Made by a program: the position numbers and the translations under genes. The notes under the pieces were generated by a model. It made no database searches. It saw only the letters and a list, made by a program, of their open reading frames with translations, and was not told where the DNA came from. This document shows, in pieces, positions 11,441 to 23,069 of a DNA stretch of 64,000 bases (position 1 is the stretch's first letter; each line of letters begins with the position of its first letter). Source of the stretch: Symbiodinium natans (taxonomy: Eukaryota > Sar > Dinophyceae > Suessiales > Symbiodiniaceae); NCBI GenBank assembly GCA_905221605.1, contig CAJNDS010000655.1, positions 1 through 64,000 of the forward strand, written 5' to 3'.

Positions 11441-13240
11441 GATGATGCTGATGATGTCGGCCCTCTGCCTGCGGATTGGGATGATGTCAACCCTCCGCCT
11501 GGGGCTGGGCCCGTTCCAGGTGAAACGCAGGGGCGATGACGCCCCTCGCAGGCGAAGCGCAGGGGTGATGATGCTGATGATGTCGGCCCTCCCCCCGGGG
11601 CTGGGCCCGTTCCAGGTGAAACGCAAGGGCGATGATGCTGATGATGTCGGCCCTCTGCCTGCGGATTGGGATGATGTCAACCCTCCGCCTGGGGCTGGGC
11701 CCGTTCCAGGTGAAACGCAGGGGCGATGACGCCCCTCGCAGGCGAAGCGCAGGGGTGATGATGCTGATGATGTCGGCCCTCCCCCCGGGGCTGGGCCCGT
11801 TCCAGGTGAAACGCAAGGGCGATGATGCTGATGATGTCGGCCCTCTGCCTGCGGATTGGGATGATGTCAACCCTCCGCCTGGGGCTGGGCCCGTTCCAGG
11901 TGAAACGCAGGGGCGATGACGCCCCTCGCAGGCGAAGCGCAGGGGTGATGATGCTGATGATGTCGGCCCTCCCCCCGGGGCTGGGCCCGTTCCAGGTGAA
12001 ACGCAAGGGCGATGATGCTGATGATGTCGGCCCTCTGCCTGCGGATTGGGATGATGTCAACCCTCCGCCTGGGGCTGGGCCCGTTCCAGGTGAAACGCAG
12101 GGGCGATGACGCCCCTCGCAGGCGAAGCGCAGGGGTGATGATGCTGATGATGTCGGCCCTCCCCCCGGGGCTGGGCCCGTTCCAGGTGAAACGCAAGGGC
12201 GATGATGCTGATGATGTCGGCCCTCTGCCTGCGGATTGGGATGATGTCAACCCTCCGCCTGGGGCTGGGCCCGTTCCAGGTGAAACGCAGGGGCGATGAC
12301 GCCCCTCGCAGGCGAAGCGCAGGGGTGATGATGCTGATGATGTCGGCCCTCCCCCCGGGGCTGGGCCCGTTCCAGGTGAAACGCAAGGGCGATGATGCTG
12401 ATGATGTCGGCCCTCTGCCTGCGGATTGGGATGATGTCAACCCTCCGCCTGGGGCTGGGCCCGTTCCAGGTGAAACGCAGGGGCGATGACGCCCCTCGCA
12501 GGCGAAGCGCAGGGGTGATGATGCTGATGATGTCGGCCCTCCCCCCGGGGCTGGGCCCGTTCCAGGTGAAACGCAAGGGCGATGATGCTGATGATGTCGG
12601 CCCTCTGCCTGCGGATTGGGATGATGTCAACCCTCCGCCTGGGGCTGGGCCCGTTCCAGGTGAAACGCAGGGGCGATGACGCCCCTCGCAGGCGAAGCGC
12701 AGGGGTGATGATGCTGATGATGTCGGCCCTCCCCGCGGGGCTGGGCCCGTTCCAGGTGAAACGCAAGGGCGATGATGCTGATGATGTCGGCCCTCTGCCT
12801 GCGGATTGGGATGATGTCAACCCTCCGCCTGGGGCTGGGCCCGTTCCAGGTGAAACACAGGGGCGATGACGCCCCTCGCAGGCGAAGCGCAGGGGTGATG
12901 ATGCTGATGATGTCGGCCCTCCCCCCGGGGCTGGGCCCGTTCCAGGTGAAACGCAAGGGCGATGATGCTGATGATGTCGGCCCTCTGCCTGCGGATTGGG
13001 ATGATGTCAACCCTCCGCCTGGGGCTGGGCCCGTTCCAGGTGAAACGCAGGGGCGATGACGCCCCTCGCAGGCGAAGCGCAGGGGTGATGATGCTGATGA
13101 TGTCGGCCCTCCCCCCGGGGCTGGGCCCGTTCCAGGTGAAACGCAAGGGCGATGATGCTGATGATGTCGGCCCTCTGCCTGCGGATTGGGATGATGTCAG
13201 CCCTCCGCCTGCCCTCTGCCTGCGGCTTGAGCCCTTCTAA
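11441..13240. repeat. Homogeneous 190-bp satellite
   Basis: Nine successive units start at 11442, 11632, 11822, 12012, 12202, 12392, 12582, 12772 and 12962, exactly 190 bp apart. Units are almost identical; single-base differences are visible near 12735 (CCCCGCGGGG) and 12856 (AAACACAGG). Compared with the 223-bp unit each lacks about 33 bp between GATGACGC and CCCTCGCAGGCGAAG, namely the stretch with GCCTGTAGGTTGG. This indicates recent amplification of a deleted variant. Confidence 0.92.
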
Positions 13241-14242
13241 GTGAAGCGCAGGGGCGACACTGCTTTACTGGCCCGGGCTCTAGGTTCAAGACATTAGGGT
13301 GTGGATTCCCCAAACCCCACCCTAAACCCTAAACCCTCCACCCTGAACCCTAAACCCTAAACCCTAAACCCTAAACCCTAAACCCTAAACCCTAAACCCT
13401 AAACCCTAAACCCTAAACCCTAAACCCTAAACCCAGGGTTGAGGTTTAAAGGCTTAGGGCGAAGGAGGGGGGAGCTGCTCGGAGAAGGACAGCAGAGCTC
13501 CCCAAACCTAAGCAAAGCCCAAAGAAGGGACCCATATGAAGCCAGGCTTATACTACTGCTGTTGGTGAATGCGAGAGAAAGGGTTCCATTTAAGTGTTGG
13601 TGAGTGTATATATATATATATGTATGTACATACATACATGCACATGGGTGTTCTTTTGGGGGCGCTGGCAAGAAAACCCTGTTCCGTATGAGAATAGCAG
13701 CCCATCACAGCACCAACTGCCCGAGCCCGCGGTTCCGCGAGCCTGGTGGGAGAGGCTGCCTGAGATGGTTCTAGTTCAGGGCTTCGGGTTGAAGATTTAG
13801 GGTTTCGGGGTTTAGGGTTTAAGGTTTAGGGTTTAGGGTTTAGGGGTTTAGGGGTTTAGGGGTTTAGGGGTTTAGGGGTTTAGGGGTTCGGGGGTTAGTT
13901 TGAGCGGTCTGGAGACTTTGGCGGGACGACAAAGCACCACGAGCCCGAACCAACAACAACGAATCATGTCTACCAGAACAATGACATTGCGACTTCCGGG
14001 ACCTCTTTTGGGAGAGGGGGCCGGGGGGGGGGGGGGGGGGGCCGCTGGGAGCCCAGCTGAATGAGGTCTTGGGCTGAGTAGGGCTCAGAGTTTAAGGCTT
14101 AGAGTCGCTGCAGGTTTCGCGCGCATGAAGTCCGCCTTTTGCACAGCATGTCACCCTAAACCCGAAACCCTAAACCCTAAAACCCTAAACCCTAAACCCT
14201 AAACCCTAAACCCGAAACCCTAAACCCTAAACCCTAAACCCT
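13241..14242. repeat. Telomeric arrays with short unique block
   Basis: CCCTAAA arrays at 13317-13437 and 14152-14242 and a TTTAGGG/GGGGTTTA array at 13795-13897 flank unique blocks. 13604-13640 is a TA/TACA microsatellite and 14022-14041 a G run. No gene is supported. Confidence 0.85.
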
Positions 14243-15830
14243 GTCCAGTCCCTTGAGTGCCGGTCTGGCACGTGGCCGACGCCGCTTACCCGCAAATTGG
14301 GATCACATGTCCCATACTACTGAGTACTGTTATCCGCCGGGGCATCTGGACCGGAAACCTTTTAAGGGTCATGTGGGCAGCTCATACAAGTTCTTTCTTC
14401 GTCAATCTGCGTGAAAAAGGCTCCTCTTGTTACGGCTCCTGTCATTCCAGATTGATGCACACAAGATATCATTGTCCGTGAACAGGAATGATGGGAAAAA
14501 AGCCCAAGCCTCTGAGGCCAGCAAACGCAGACGTTCCTTTTCACTAAAAGGAGTTCTGGCCGGGATAATTTCCTCGGGAAAGGGGGGGGGGGGGGGGGCG
14601 TTTTAAAATTCGGGGGTGGGTGGGGTTTAGTCTCAGAGGGAGGGGTTACAGTCTATGTTCCACCATCTTGGTCAACTGGGAAAGCACGAAGCCCTGAAGA
14701 ACCAAAGGGAAGCCCTGGCCATGGAACATTCGAACACCCCCCGCGTATCCCGCAAAACCCTCGAAACCAATCCCCAACAAAATCAAGAAAAGACAGCTAA
14801 CTACAAATGGCAATCACAGCACAAAAGTACAAAACAAGAAGAACAACAACTGCATTCCAGCGCCACCTAGGCACAGCCCACGGCGCCCCAAAGTTCGTGG
14901 CCCTGCTGGGTCAGCTGAGAAGCCTGGGCTTCTTTGCAGCTTTGAGTGCTTGAAGGGTGTTCGGGCTTGAAGTAGTTTAGCGCCTTAGGCTTTCAGAGGC
15001 CTTACTTGGCCAGTATCCCAGGGGAACTAACTAAAGGTTGACCGACTACACCCGAAAAAGGCTACAGCGTGCCCTGCGCAAAGCGAAGTCCCCAGCGAGC
15101 AGGCGTGAGAATTGGGCTCAGCAAGTCAGCCAGAAAGACGAAGGCGGTGGTCGGGCTTGGTGGGGATACGGTCGGAATACTTAAGGATGCGCACTCCAGG
15201 ACAAATCAGGGATTCAAGGCGGTTGCGGACTCTGACGGCTGAAAGGAGAACCGGACAAATCCGCAAGGATGGTACGACGTTCGCGAAGCCGGAAGGCGCA
15301 AGGGCCCTGAGAGGCTCTCGGCTGCAGGGAGCCAGGGAATTTTGGCGGGTACGGAAATATCAATCAAAATAACAATGTTAATTATATAATGAATAATAAT
15401 AATAGCCATAATAAGATCTGACAGACGGGCCAGGAAACAGAAGCCGGTGCCTTGGGCGGATGTGGCGCAAGTCGAACTGGCCAAGAGCAGCACGACCTCG
15501 TTCCGCAAATTACAATCATTGGACACTCGGCAAGCTTCAGGAACTTGAGTTTTTAACATCCAAGATTGCGCTTCTTGAGCACCATCTCTTTTTCGACATC
15601 TTCGCCATGTTCAAAACGGGGCCTTTGTCTATCACCCTGTGCGAAAAGAATGCTGTTTCGTGTCAGTTCATCAAGCGGAGACAACGATGGCAATCGTGGC
15701 AATGATGGCATGTAAAGCTGGGTGGCATGTTAGCAGCGTGGAAACCTGTACTGTAGCAGGTGATAGCCTGAAACTCAGACACCCATACCCATCATACCCT
15801 CTACGACTACTACCTAAACACTGCGAACCC
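14243..15830. other. 1.6-kb unique block without a recognised gene
   Basis: There are no telomeric arrays here. A G run lies at 14583-14598 and an AT-rich AATAATAAT stretch at 15360-15412. Short overlapping ORFs on both strands (60-117 codons, several only with non-ATG starts) show no domain I recognise. It could contain exons of an intron-bearing gene, which cannot be judged by eye. Confidence 0.4.
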
Positions 15831-18800
15831 TAAACTAAAGCAACAAAGACCACGAAAACGCTGACCCAAACCCATAAACCCCTAAACCACAAACCCCAAG
15901 CCCCTAAAGCCTTGAACCCCCAAGCCCCGAGACCCCTAAACCCCCCACACCCTAACCCCTAAAGCCCAAACCCTGAACTAACCTAAAACCCTAAACGTTA
16001 AACCCAAAACCCTAAACCCTCAACCCTAAACCCTGAACTAACCTAAAACCCTAAACGTTAACCCAAAACCCTAAACCCTGAACCCTAAACCCTAAACCCT
16101 AACCCCAGACCCTAACCAACCCATCGCGTTCAAGAATCCCTGAGCCGGTGTTGGGCCATCTGCATCAGCTGTTGGCACTGGCGCCCATCCCTTCCGCGTT
16201 TTTTATGCTTAGGGCCTAGTAGTGGGCGTAGGGTTTAGGGTTTAGGATCTAGGGTTTAGGGTTTAGGGTGTTTAGGGTGTAAGGTTAAGGGTTTAGGGTT
16301 TAGGGTTTAGGGTTTAGGGTTTAGGGTTTGGGGTTTGGGGTTTAGGGTTTAGGGTTTAGGGTTTAGGGTTTAGGGTTTAGGGTTTAGGGTTTAGGGTTTA
16401 GGGTTTAGGGTTTAGGGTTTAGGGTACAGAGAGGGAGCACAGTGACATGCACAAGGGCACCGCACCCAGGACTTCGGGGACTTTAGGGGCTTCGGGGACT
16501 GGAGGGACTTTAGGGACTTTCGGGTTTAGGGTTTAGGGTTTAGGGTTTAGGGTTTAGGGTTTAGGGTCTAGGGTCTAGGGTCTAGGGTGCAGGGTTCTAA
16601 GGAAGAGGGTTCCCTACCCAACTCTCGGGAGCATTCCACTTTCCGACAACGCTGTGTCGATGCCTGCGGAACCCTGGATACCAAACACCGCCCGAACGAG
16701 GGCTGCGTGGAGGGCTTTATGGGGGGCCTATTATATATAACAAGTAGTGATCGGGGTTTAGGGTTCAGGGTTTAGGGTTTAAGGGTTTAGGTTTAAGGGT
16801 TTGGGGGTTGGGGGGTAGAGGGGTTGAGGGGTTGAGGGATTGACGTCGGTGAAGTTGGAGGTTAAATGCGTTGGGTTTGTTGGCGGCTCATTTAGGGATT
16901 TAGGGGTCTAAGGTTTACAGCAGAGGTTTGGGGTTTTTTGGGGTTGGGTTTAAGGCTAGGGTTTAGGGTTTAGGGTTTAGGGTTTAGGGTTTAGGGTTTA
17001 GGGTTTCGGGTTTCGGGTTTAGGGTTTAGGGTTGCGGCCAGAGAGCCTCTCGAAGTGGGTGCGCCACGTTCGGCTCCTACCAGGCGAGGATTCCCTTTTT
17101 TCGCAAGGATTGCCATGGTGTGGTTAAGGGGCTAGGGTTTAGGGTTGAAGGTTTAGGGTATAGGGTTTAGGGCTTATGGTTTAGGGTTTAGGGTTGTTGG
17201 GGAGTTGAAGGTTTAGGGTTTTGGATTTAGGGCTTAAGGTTTAGGGGGTTTTGGGGTCGAGACTGAGTTTAGGGTTTGGGGCTAGAGTTCTTGGGCTTAA
17301 GGGGCGTTTGGGGTTTCGGGTTTAGGGACTTCAGGGTTCGGGGTTCACTTAAGGCGTAGGCTTTAGGGTTTAGGGTTTAGGGTTTAGGGTTTAGGGTTTA
17401 GGGTTTAGGGTTCAGGGTTCAGGGTTTAGGGTTTAGGGTTTAGGGTTTAGGGTTTAGGGTTTAGGGATTAGCAAGGGCTTGGTCCTCAGAATCAACGGGG
17501 CCACCTACAGACGAGTATTCTGCCAGCATAGACCCCAAACAGTTTCCCATTTCGCGAGCGAAGACTTCATAAAGTCGGGACAGTTTCGCACTTGGTGGGG
17601 TCAAGGAGTTGAAACCCACACCTTGAAAAAGGTACTTGAAAGGTGGGGGGGAAAACACATAGCAACTTTTCAGCGTCTGCAGAGTTTTTCTTGTTTGGTT
17701 CACGTCCCTGGCCTGCTCCGAACCGAAAGCTAAATTCAACAGAAAAACTAAAACACCTCAGATCCCAGAAGTCTGAGTTCTAAAATCCGAGAACGCAAAC
17801 CCTGAACCACTACTATTCTTCATTCTTTTGAGGTTCTTAAGCTTAAGGGTAATATAGGGATTATTGTTTTCCCCCAAACCCCAAACCCCAAAACCCAAAA
17901 ACCCCCAAAAACCCCCATGAAAAAAAAAACACTAAACCTCAAACCCCAACAACCCTAAACCCTAAACCCCAAACCCCAATGACCCTCAAAGCCCAATCAC
18001 CCCAAACCCCCAAACCCCGAACCTCTACTCCCCCTTAGAACCTTAATAAAAATACTATTCTTAATATCCTCTTGGGCTTTACAAAAACAAGAATAAAGAA
18101 GGAAAAAAAAAATATATTTTTTTTATTTATTTATTCATTTATGTATGTATTTATTTCATGCCAAGGGGGATATAGGAACCCCCGAAACCACGCGCCTCAC
18201 TTCGCAGAAGCCCCGAGGCTTTCCTGTGCCCTCAACTGGTCGGAGCCGCTTGCGCTCGCTTTCCCTGCAGGGCGATTCGGGGTTTAGGGTTTAGGGCTAG
18301 GGTTTAGGGTTTAGGGCTAGGGTTTAGAGTTTAGGGCTTGGTTTAGTTGGCTTTGGGGGGGGGGGATTAAGGGCTGTATGATCTAGGGTTTTGGGGGTTC
18401 AGGGTTTTTTTCGCTTGAGGTTCAGGCCTTCTTTCTTTGGGTGCTTAGAAGGTGTTTCTTTGTGTTGTTTTTCTTGGGAAGGGTTGTCTTCGTCTTCTCT
18501 GCAAGGGTGTGGGCTTGGGGGTTTAGGGGCAGGGAAGGGGCTCAGTCAGGTTTTCCTTCCTGCGTTGGAATTGTGGGTTCAGGGTTCAGGGTTCAGGAAT
18601 CAGGGTTCAGGGCTCAGGGTTCAGGGTTCGGGGTTCAGGGTTCAGGGTTTAGGGTTTAGGGTTTCGGGTTTAGGGTTGCGGGTTTAGGGTTTAGGGTTTA
18701 GGGTTCAGGGGAGGTTCGGGTTCGAGGTTGAGGGCACATGGCCTACATCAACCTCTAAACCCTAGAGGCCCTGTAAACAAAATACCAAAGCACCCTAAAA

Positions 18801-19690
18801 TGAAAAAAATGCCCTAAAGACCTTTAGGCCCTACAGCAGAGGAGGAATTCTGAACCCCTGAATTTTGAAGATGAACCTTAAACCCAACAACCCCGAGGCT
18901 GAAACCACAGCCGAAAACCCCAAACCCAAGGGCACCACTCGAAACTCCAAAACCCTGAACCCCAATAACCCTAAGCTGAACAACCCCTGAACTTGTGGTG
19001 GATTTGACGGTGCCCTACACAACTTTCAAAAATAGCCTACATCGGGGGGCAATTCATCTAGGCGTTCGGGCCCATGGGGCTCTAAGGTGAGTCCGACGAC
19101 TCCCTAAACCCTAAACCCTAAACCCTAAACCCTAAACCCTAAACCCTAAACCCTGAACCCACTCCCAGGCTCAACCCCCAGTGCCCAAGACCCCAGCAGA
19201 ACCGCCATGAAACTATGAAACGAACCCCCAAACCCAACAAAACAATCTTCACTTCCCTGACTCGGCGCCAGAGAAACCTCGGGGCAAAAGTAAAGTACAC
19301 CTTCTTTGCTTGAATTGGGGTTTGGGGTTTAGGGTTTAGGGTTTAGGGTTTAGGGTTTAGGGTTTAGGGTTTAGGGTTTAGGTTTGGGGTTTAGGGTTTA
19401 GGGCGTAGGGTTGCGAACTAAGGTCTCAGGGGCTTTACAGGGGCTAAGTGTTTAGGGCTTAGCTAAAACCCTTGTGTGCGACTTGGGGGGGGAGGCTGGC
19501 TCTTGCAACAACCCTAAGCCCTCACGAAAGGGCTTAGTGTTTAGGGTAGGGTTTAGGTTTAGCACACCCCTGGGCTATAGGGTTCAGGCCTTTCAGGATT
19601 CTATGGCTGCGAGGGTTTTTTGGGCTGAGGGCTTTGCATCCAGGACTTTTTCCTGGAATTTTATTAGTTTTTTATTCTAATGCTATTTAT
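15831..19690. repeat. Telomere-repeat mosaic, second segment
   Basis: CCCTAAA-type arrays lie at 15831-16115, 17870-18025 and 19105-19160. TTTAGGG arrays lie at 16225-16435, 16520-16600, 16955-17035, 17130-17460, 18275-18340, 18565-18710 (partly GGGTTCA) and 19315-19420. Unique blocks at 17461-17870 and 18720-19100 carry only short unrecognised ORFs. 18098-18150 is AT-rich. Confidence 0.88.
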
Positions 19691-20450
19691 TTTTCTTTTT
19701 CTGAGGAATTTTTCGTGGAATTTTCTTAGTATTGTATTCTATCTAACTTTATGAATTCTCTTTTTCTGGTGATTTTTTGTGGAAGTGTTCGTAGAATTTT
19801 CCTCGAAAGTTCTTAGTATTTTATTCTAATTGAATGTATTTTTCTTTTTGAGAAGATTGTTCTCGGGGAATCTTTCGTGTAATTTTCGTAGTATTTTGTT
19901 CTAGTTTTATGTGTTTTCTTTTTTGGGGATTTTTTGTGGAAATTTTCGTGGAATTGTTCGTGGAATTTTCGTGGAGTTTTCGTGGAGTTTTTCCTGGATT
20001 TGTTCGTGGAGTTGCTCGTGGAGTTTTTCGGGGAGTTTTCGTGGAGTTTTTCCTGGATTTGTTCGTGGAGTTGTTCGTGGAATTGTTCGTGGAATTGTTC
20101 GTGGAGTTTTTCGGGGAATTTTTCTGGGATCTTTTCGTGGAGTTCTTCGGGGATTTTTTCGTGGAATTTTTCGGGTGGTTTTTCGTGGAATTGTTCATGA
20201 ATTTTTTCGGGGAGGTGTTCGTGCAATTGTTCGTGGGTTTTTTCGCAGGTTTTTCGGGAATTTGATCGGTGATTTTTTCGTGGAATTGCTCGTGGAACTT
20301 TCGGGCTTTTTGCGGAATATTTCGCGGAAGTCTTCGCAGAATTTTTTCTGGAATTTTCTTAGTATGCTATTCTAGCTTTAATTATTTCTCTTTTCTGAAG
20401 ATATTTTCGGTGACTTTGTCATGGAATTGTTTGTGGGATGCTCTTGGTAT
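19690..20450. repeat. Degenerate GTGGAATTTTTC 12-bp repeat block
   Basis: The core (about 19930-20300) repeats GTTCGTGGAATT and GTTTTTCGTGGA variants with a 12-bp period. Outer parts carry a longer recurring phrase (TTAGTATTTTATTCTA then TTTTCTTTTT) spaced roughly every 80-100 bp. The minus strand reads as HEQF/HEKI/PEKF tetrapeptides for over 100 codons, and the plus strand is open too. The openness follows from the 12-bp period, so no gene is called. Confidence 0.75.
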
Positions 20451-21057
20451 TCTATTCTGTTTTTTCTTAATAATTGTATAATATACAACTCTAATATATA
20501 TATAATTATATATTATACACATTTATGTATTATAATTATAACAGAATATGATATCTTAATGAAATATCATTAAAGAATAGATTTTTTAGACCTTTAAATA
20601 GAACTTTGAATGAGTAAAATACAATAAATTGGAATTTTAAATTGAACTTTTAATAAGTCAAACACAAATAGAGTTTCTAATTATTAGAATTGTTAAATCG
20701 AACTTTCAATAAGTAAATTTGAATAAATAAAATAAAAAAAAATAAAGGAAAATTACAAATACAACGATTTAGCAGTTTTTTTGAATAGAACTTGTATTAA
20801 GTAAAACAAAATACATTATTCATTCGAATATTGAAATGGACATACAGGCTCAGGAAGTCCTGCGAAACCCAAGCAAGTATTTGAAGGTATATTTTGTTTT
20901 TACCTTTTTCAAGAAATTTTAATTAAACATGAGTTAAGATATGACGTAACAAACAAACAAACGTAAAATAAATTGTAAATCTTGCAAATATACCTTCTTT
21001 CCCCTCTGATAAAAATAAAACTATATACGATAGATATAGTATACTTTTTGATAGTAA
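20451..21057. other. AT-rich non-coding filler
   Basis: Strongly AT-rich with scattered phrases such as GAACTTT-AATAAGTAAA repeated at about 20600, 20645 and 20708, which suggests a decayed tandem repeat. No reading frame persists. Confidence 0.6.
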
Positions 21058-21285
21058 AGGTCGACCAATATGAAAGACCCCTGTGCCCCCGTGCAATGCG
21101 TCCTCAAGTCCTGTCGGCGCCGTCTATTGACTAAGGGACCACACCCCGGCCCCGCGTGCACCCCATTCCAACAGCTCCCACACCAACGGCCCCGCTCGCC
21201 CTACCCAGGCTATGCACCCTCCTGCCCACGCCGCCCCGACTCCTCCGCGAGGCCGGACATCACCTGGCGATGCTCTTCCTTGATG
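21058..21285. repeat. Direct duplication, copy A
   Basis: The block begins GGTCGACCAATATGAA and includes CATTCCAACAGCTC and the stretch from CGCTCGCCCTACCCAGG to GCCCACGCCGCC. It matches 22380-22592 in the same orientation, about 1.32 kb away. A third, shorter match (ACAAGAGACAGAGCCC) lies at about 21468 and 22744. Confidence 0.75.
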
Positions 21286-21620
21286 AGGGTGTGGCGGAGC
21301 GTCGCCAAGGTCAACCTCGCAAAGCTGACAACTCTGAGAAGGTGTCCCTGGAAACTCCCGAACTCAGACCTCTGCTCGCAATTGTCACTTCGAGCATCCC
21401 CACTCTGTGCCAAAGTGTGTACTTGCTGGGCATACCCAGTCTAAGACGACGCCGAGCGGCTTTTTCACAAGAGACAGAGCCCGAAGACCCGAACTTCATT
21501 GATCGACAATACATCGGCTGTGCTTGGTCTATGATCATGTCCTGCTACAAAGACAAGCTGAACCTGGGCTACAAGGCGAATCTGCATTCCGCCTTGGAAC
21601 TTCTCGTCTTCGTACAATGA
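21156..21620 (+). CDS. Unrecognised ORF within duplicated block, doubtful
   Basis: A 154-codon plus-strand ORF starting ATGCACC, rich in Pro at its N-terminus because it crosses the duplicated GC-rich segment. It contains the left arm of an inverted repeat (21361-21447) and has no domain I recognise. Plus- and minus-strand ORFs overlap here and the paired arm gives a similar peptide on the other strand, so coding capacity is uncertain. It may be chance openness of a repeat. Neighbours are the inverted arm at 21598-21690 and the second duplicate copy. Confidence 0.15.
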   Translation: MHPIPTAPTPTAPLALPRLCTLLPTPPRLLREAGHHLAMLFLDEGVAERRQGQPRKADNSEKVSLETPELRPLLAIVTSSIPTLCQSVYLLGIPSLRRRRAAFSQETEPEDPNFIDRQYIGCAWSMIMSCYKDKLNLGYKANLHSALELLVFVQ

Positions 21621-21690
21621 GAATGCCCAGCAAATATACACTTCGGGACAGGGCGGTGATGCTCGAAGTGATAATTGGAAGTTGTAGGTC
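21361..21690. repeat. Inverted repeat, arms of about 90 bp
   Basis: The left arm 21361-21447 (with TCACTTCGAGCATC and TTGCTGGGCATAC) is the diverged reverse complement of 21598-21690 (with ATGCCCAGCAAATATACACT and GATGCTCGAAGTGA). The spacer is about 150 bp. Peptides MPSKYTL and MLEV appear from both arms on opposite strands. Confidence 0.75.
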
Positions 21691-22314
21691 TTGGACGTCT
21701 GCCTTGCGAAGTACGAAACTGTCGACGATACTAACACACGTCGCATGGAATGATATGGAATGCTATTGTCCGCATCGTGTCCTGTGGACGTTTGACGCTT
21801 CCAAGCATCATCCTACATGTACAGAAGCCAGCACCCTCTGGATGTTTTACGTTTCGAGGCTTCATCCGTAAAATCCAACGCGCCATCAGGATTGCGAAAA
21901 TAGCTGCGTACGTTGCACGTTAAGAACGGTAGATGATATGATGTGCAATTATTGATACAGATACGTTGCAGAAGCATTGTCCAGATTCTCCTCCGCAGAC
22001 TTCAGGAGAGCCTCCACAGCTTCTGGACCGCTTCACTTTTGTGCCGGTGGTCCAGCGCGCCCGAAGCCTTTTTGGCTTCCACCAGGCCTTCCAAGGCCAT
22101 CTGGACCTTCTGGTGGAGCCCTTGCAGGCATTGCAAAGCCTCGCCCATCACAAAACGCGAAAGTGTCTTCCTAAATGCAAAACTTGCAAGCAGGCCACGC
22201 TTGCGTGACTGCTTGGACTCGTGCCTCCATTAAAAAAATTCCTACCATATCAGCCCGAGCTGATATGAATTGTAAAGCATATCCTTCCCCTCAACGCAAA
22301 ACCCTCCAAAACCT

Positions 22315-22695
22315 TCACACCCACCTCGGCGGCCAGTATCGCGAGGTAAAGGACATGGAGGTCCTGCAAAAACATAGTAATGGTCGACCCATATGAATGA
22401 CCCCCTGTGCCCCATGCAACGCGTCCTCATCGAGCGAGTCGAGATCGCTCAGAAGATCCTGCGACCCCACCCCCGCGTCCACCATTCCAACAGCTCTCAC
22501 ACCAAAGCCCCCGCTCGCCCTACCCAGGCTATGCACCCTCCTGCCCACGCCGCCCACCCCGACTCCTCCTTGAACTGGCGATGAGCTTCCTTGGGCTTCT
22601 GAGATTTTCTGGGCTCTTTTGAGGACATGGTCTAAGAACGTGGGGTTTACAATATTGCTCAAGCTGAGGGGCCGAGCAGCAAACCAAGCGTCCAT
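22315..22695 (-). pseudogene. Minus-strand ORF downstream of the spliced-leader relic
   Basis: A 126-codon ORF with a genuine ATG (reverse complement of CAT at 22693-22695). It begins about 375 nt downstream of the leader relic at 23070-23091, so it could be the body of a retroposed, trans-spliced mRNA. The N-terminal part (to about residue 40) looks protein-like (LDHVLKRAQKISEAQG). The middle is Gly/Val-rich because it is read from the duplicated GC-rich segment 22380-22592. No domain is recognised and the 3' end of the supposed cDNA (a T run on the plus strand) is not evident. Chance openness is the main alternative. Confidence 0.2.
22380..22592. repeat. Direct duplication, copy B
   Basis: It begins GGTCGACCCATATGAATGAC and shares CATTCCAACAGCTC, CGCTCGCCCTACCCAGG and GCCCACGCCGCC with 21058-21285. 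The copies differ by several substitutions and indels, so the duplication is not recent. Confidence 0.75.
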
Positions 22696-23069
22696 CGCCA
22701 GCGTGCGGTGGAGCTGCTCTATTTGGAGCCTCGAGCGGCATTAACACAAGAGACAGAGCCCAACGTCCGAAAGCGACGACAGTTTACCGTATCACCTCGG
22801 GCACTTCTTACACTTGGAGCACGGGTAGTTATTGCTCCCGCTGCGTCCTGGGGACGTTTGGCGAAGGGAGGTGCCGTCTCCTGGCGAAGAATGAAATGGC
22901 GGATAACATGTTCTTTCGACCTTCATTGAACTCAAACATGCTTGGCGCCAATGCGTTGGCGACCAGCGACGCGGCAGGAAAGAAGGCTGGTGTGCTGCGG
23001 CGGCATTCTTCCAAGCAGGAGGCGTGCGGAAGCAGCAACTTTGGTGACAGTGCTATCAAAGCAACCACG
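22593..23069 (-). other. Probable 5' part of a retroposed mRNA
   Basis: This follows directly from the leader relic on the minus strand. Starting there, a short ATG ORF encodes about 36 residues (MFEFNEGRKNMLSA...). A plus-strand ORF (22896-23093) overlaps and ends beyond the leader. No product is recognised. The leftward limit of the retroposed copy is not visible. Confidence 0.4.

Noticed and set aside
10313-11680. 455-codon minus-strand ORF across the GC-rich satellite
   Set aside because: It is a reading of a tandem repeat whose unit is not a multiple of three; the opposite strand is equally open and the frame changes from unit to unit.
11441-13240. CRISPR array
   Set aside because: Units are 190 bp and identical throughout, with no repeat-spacer structure; the genome is eukaryotic.
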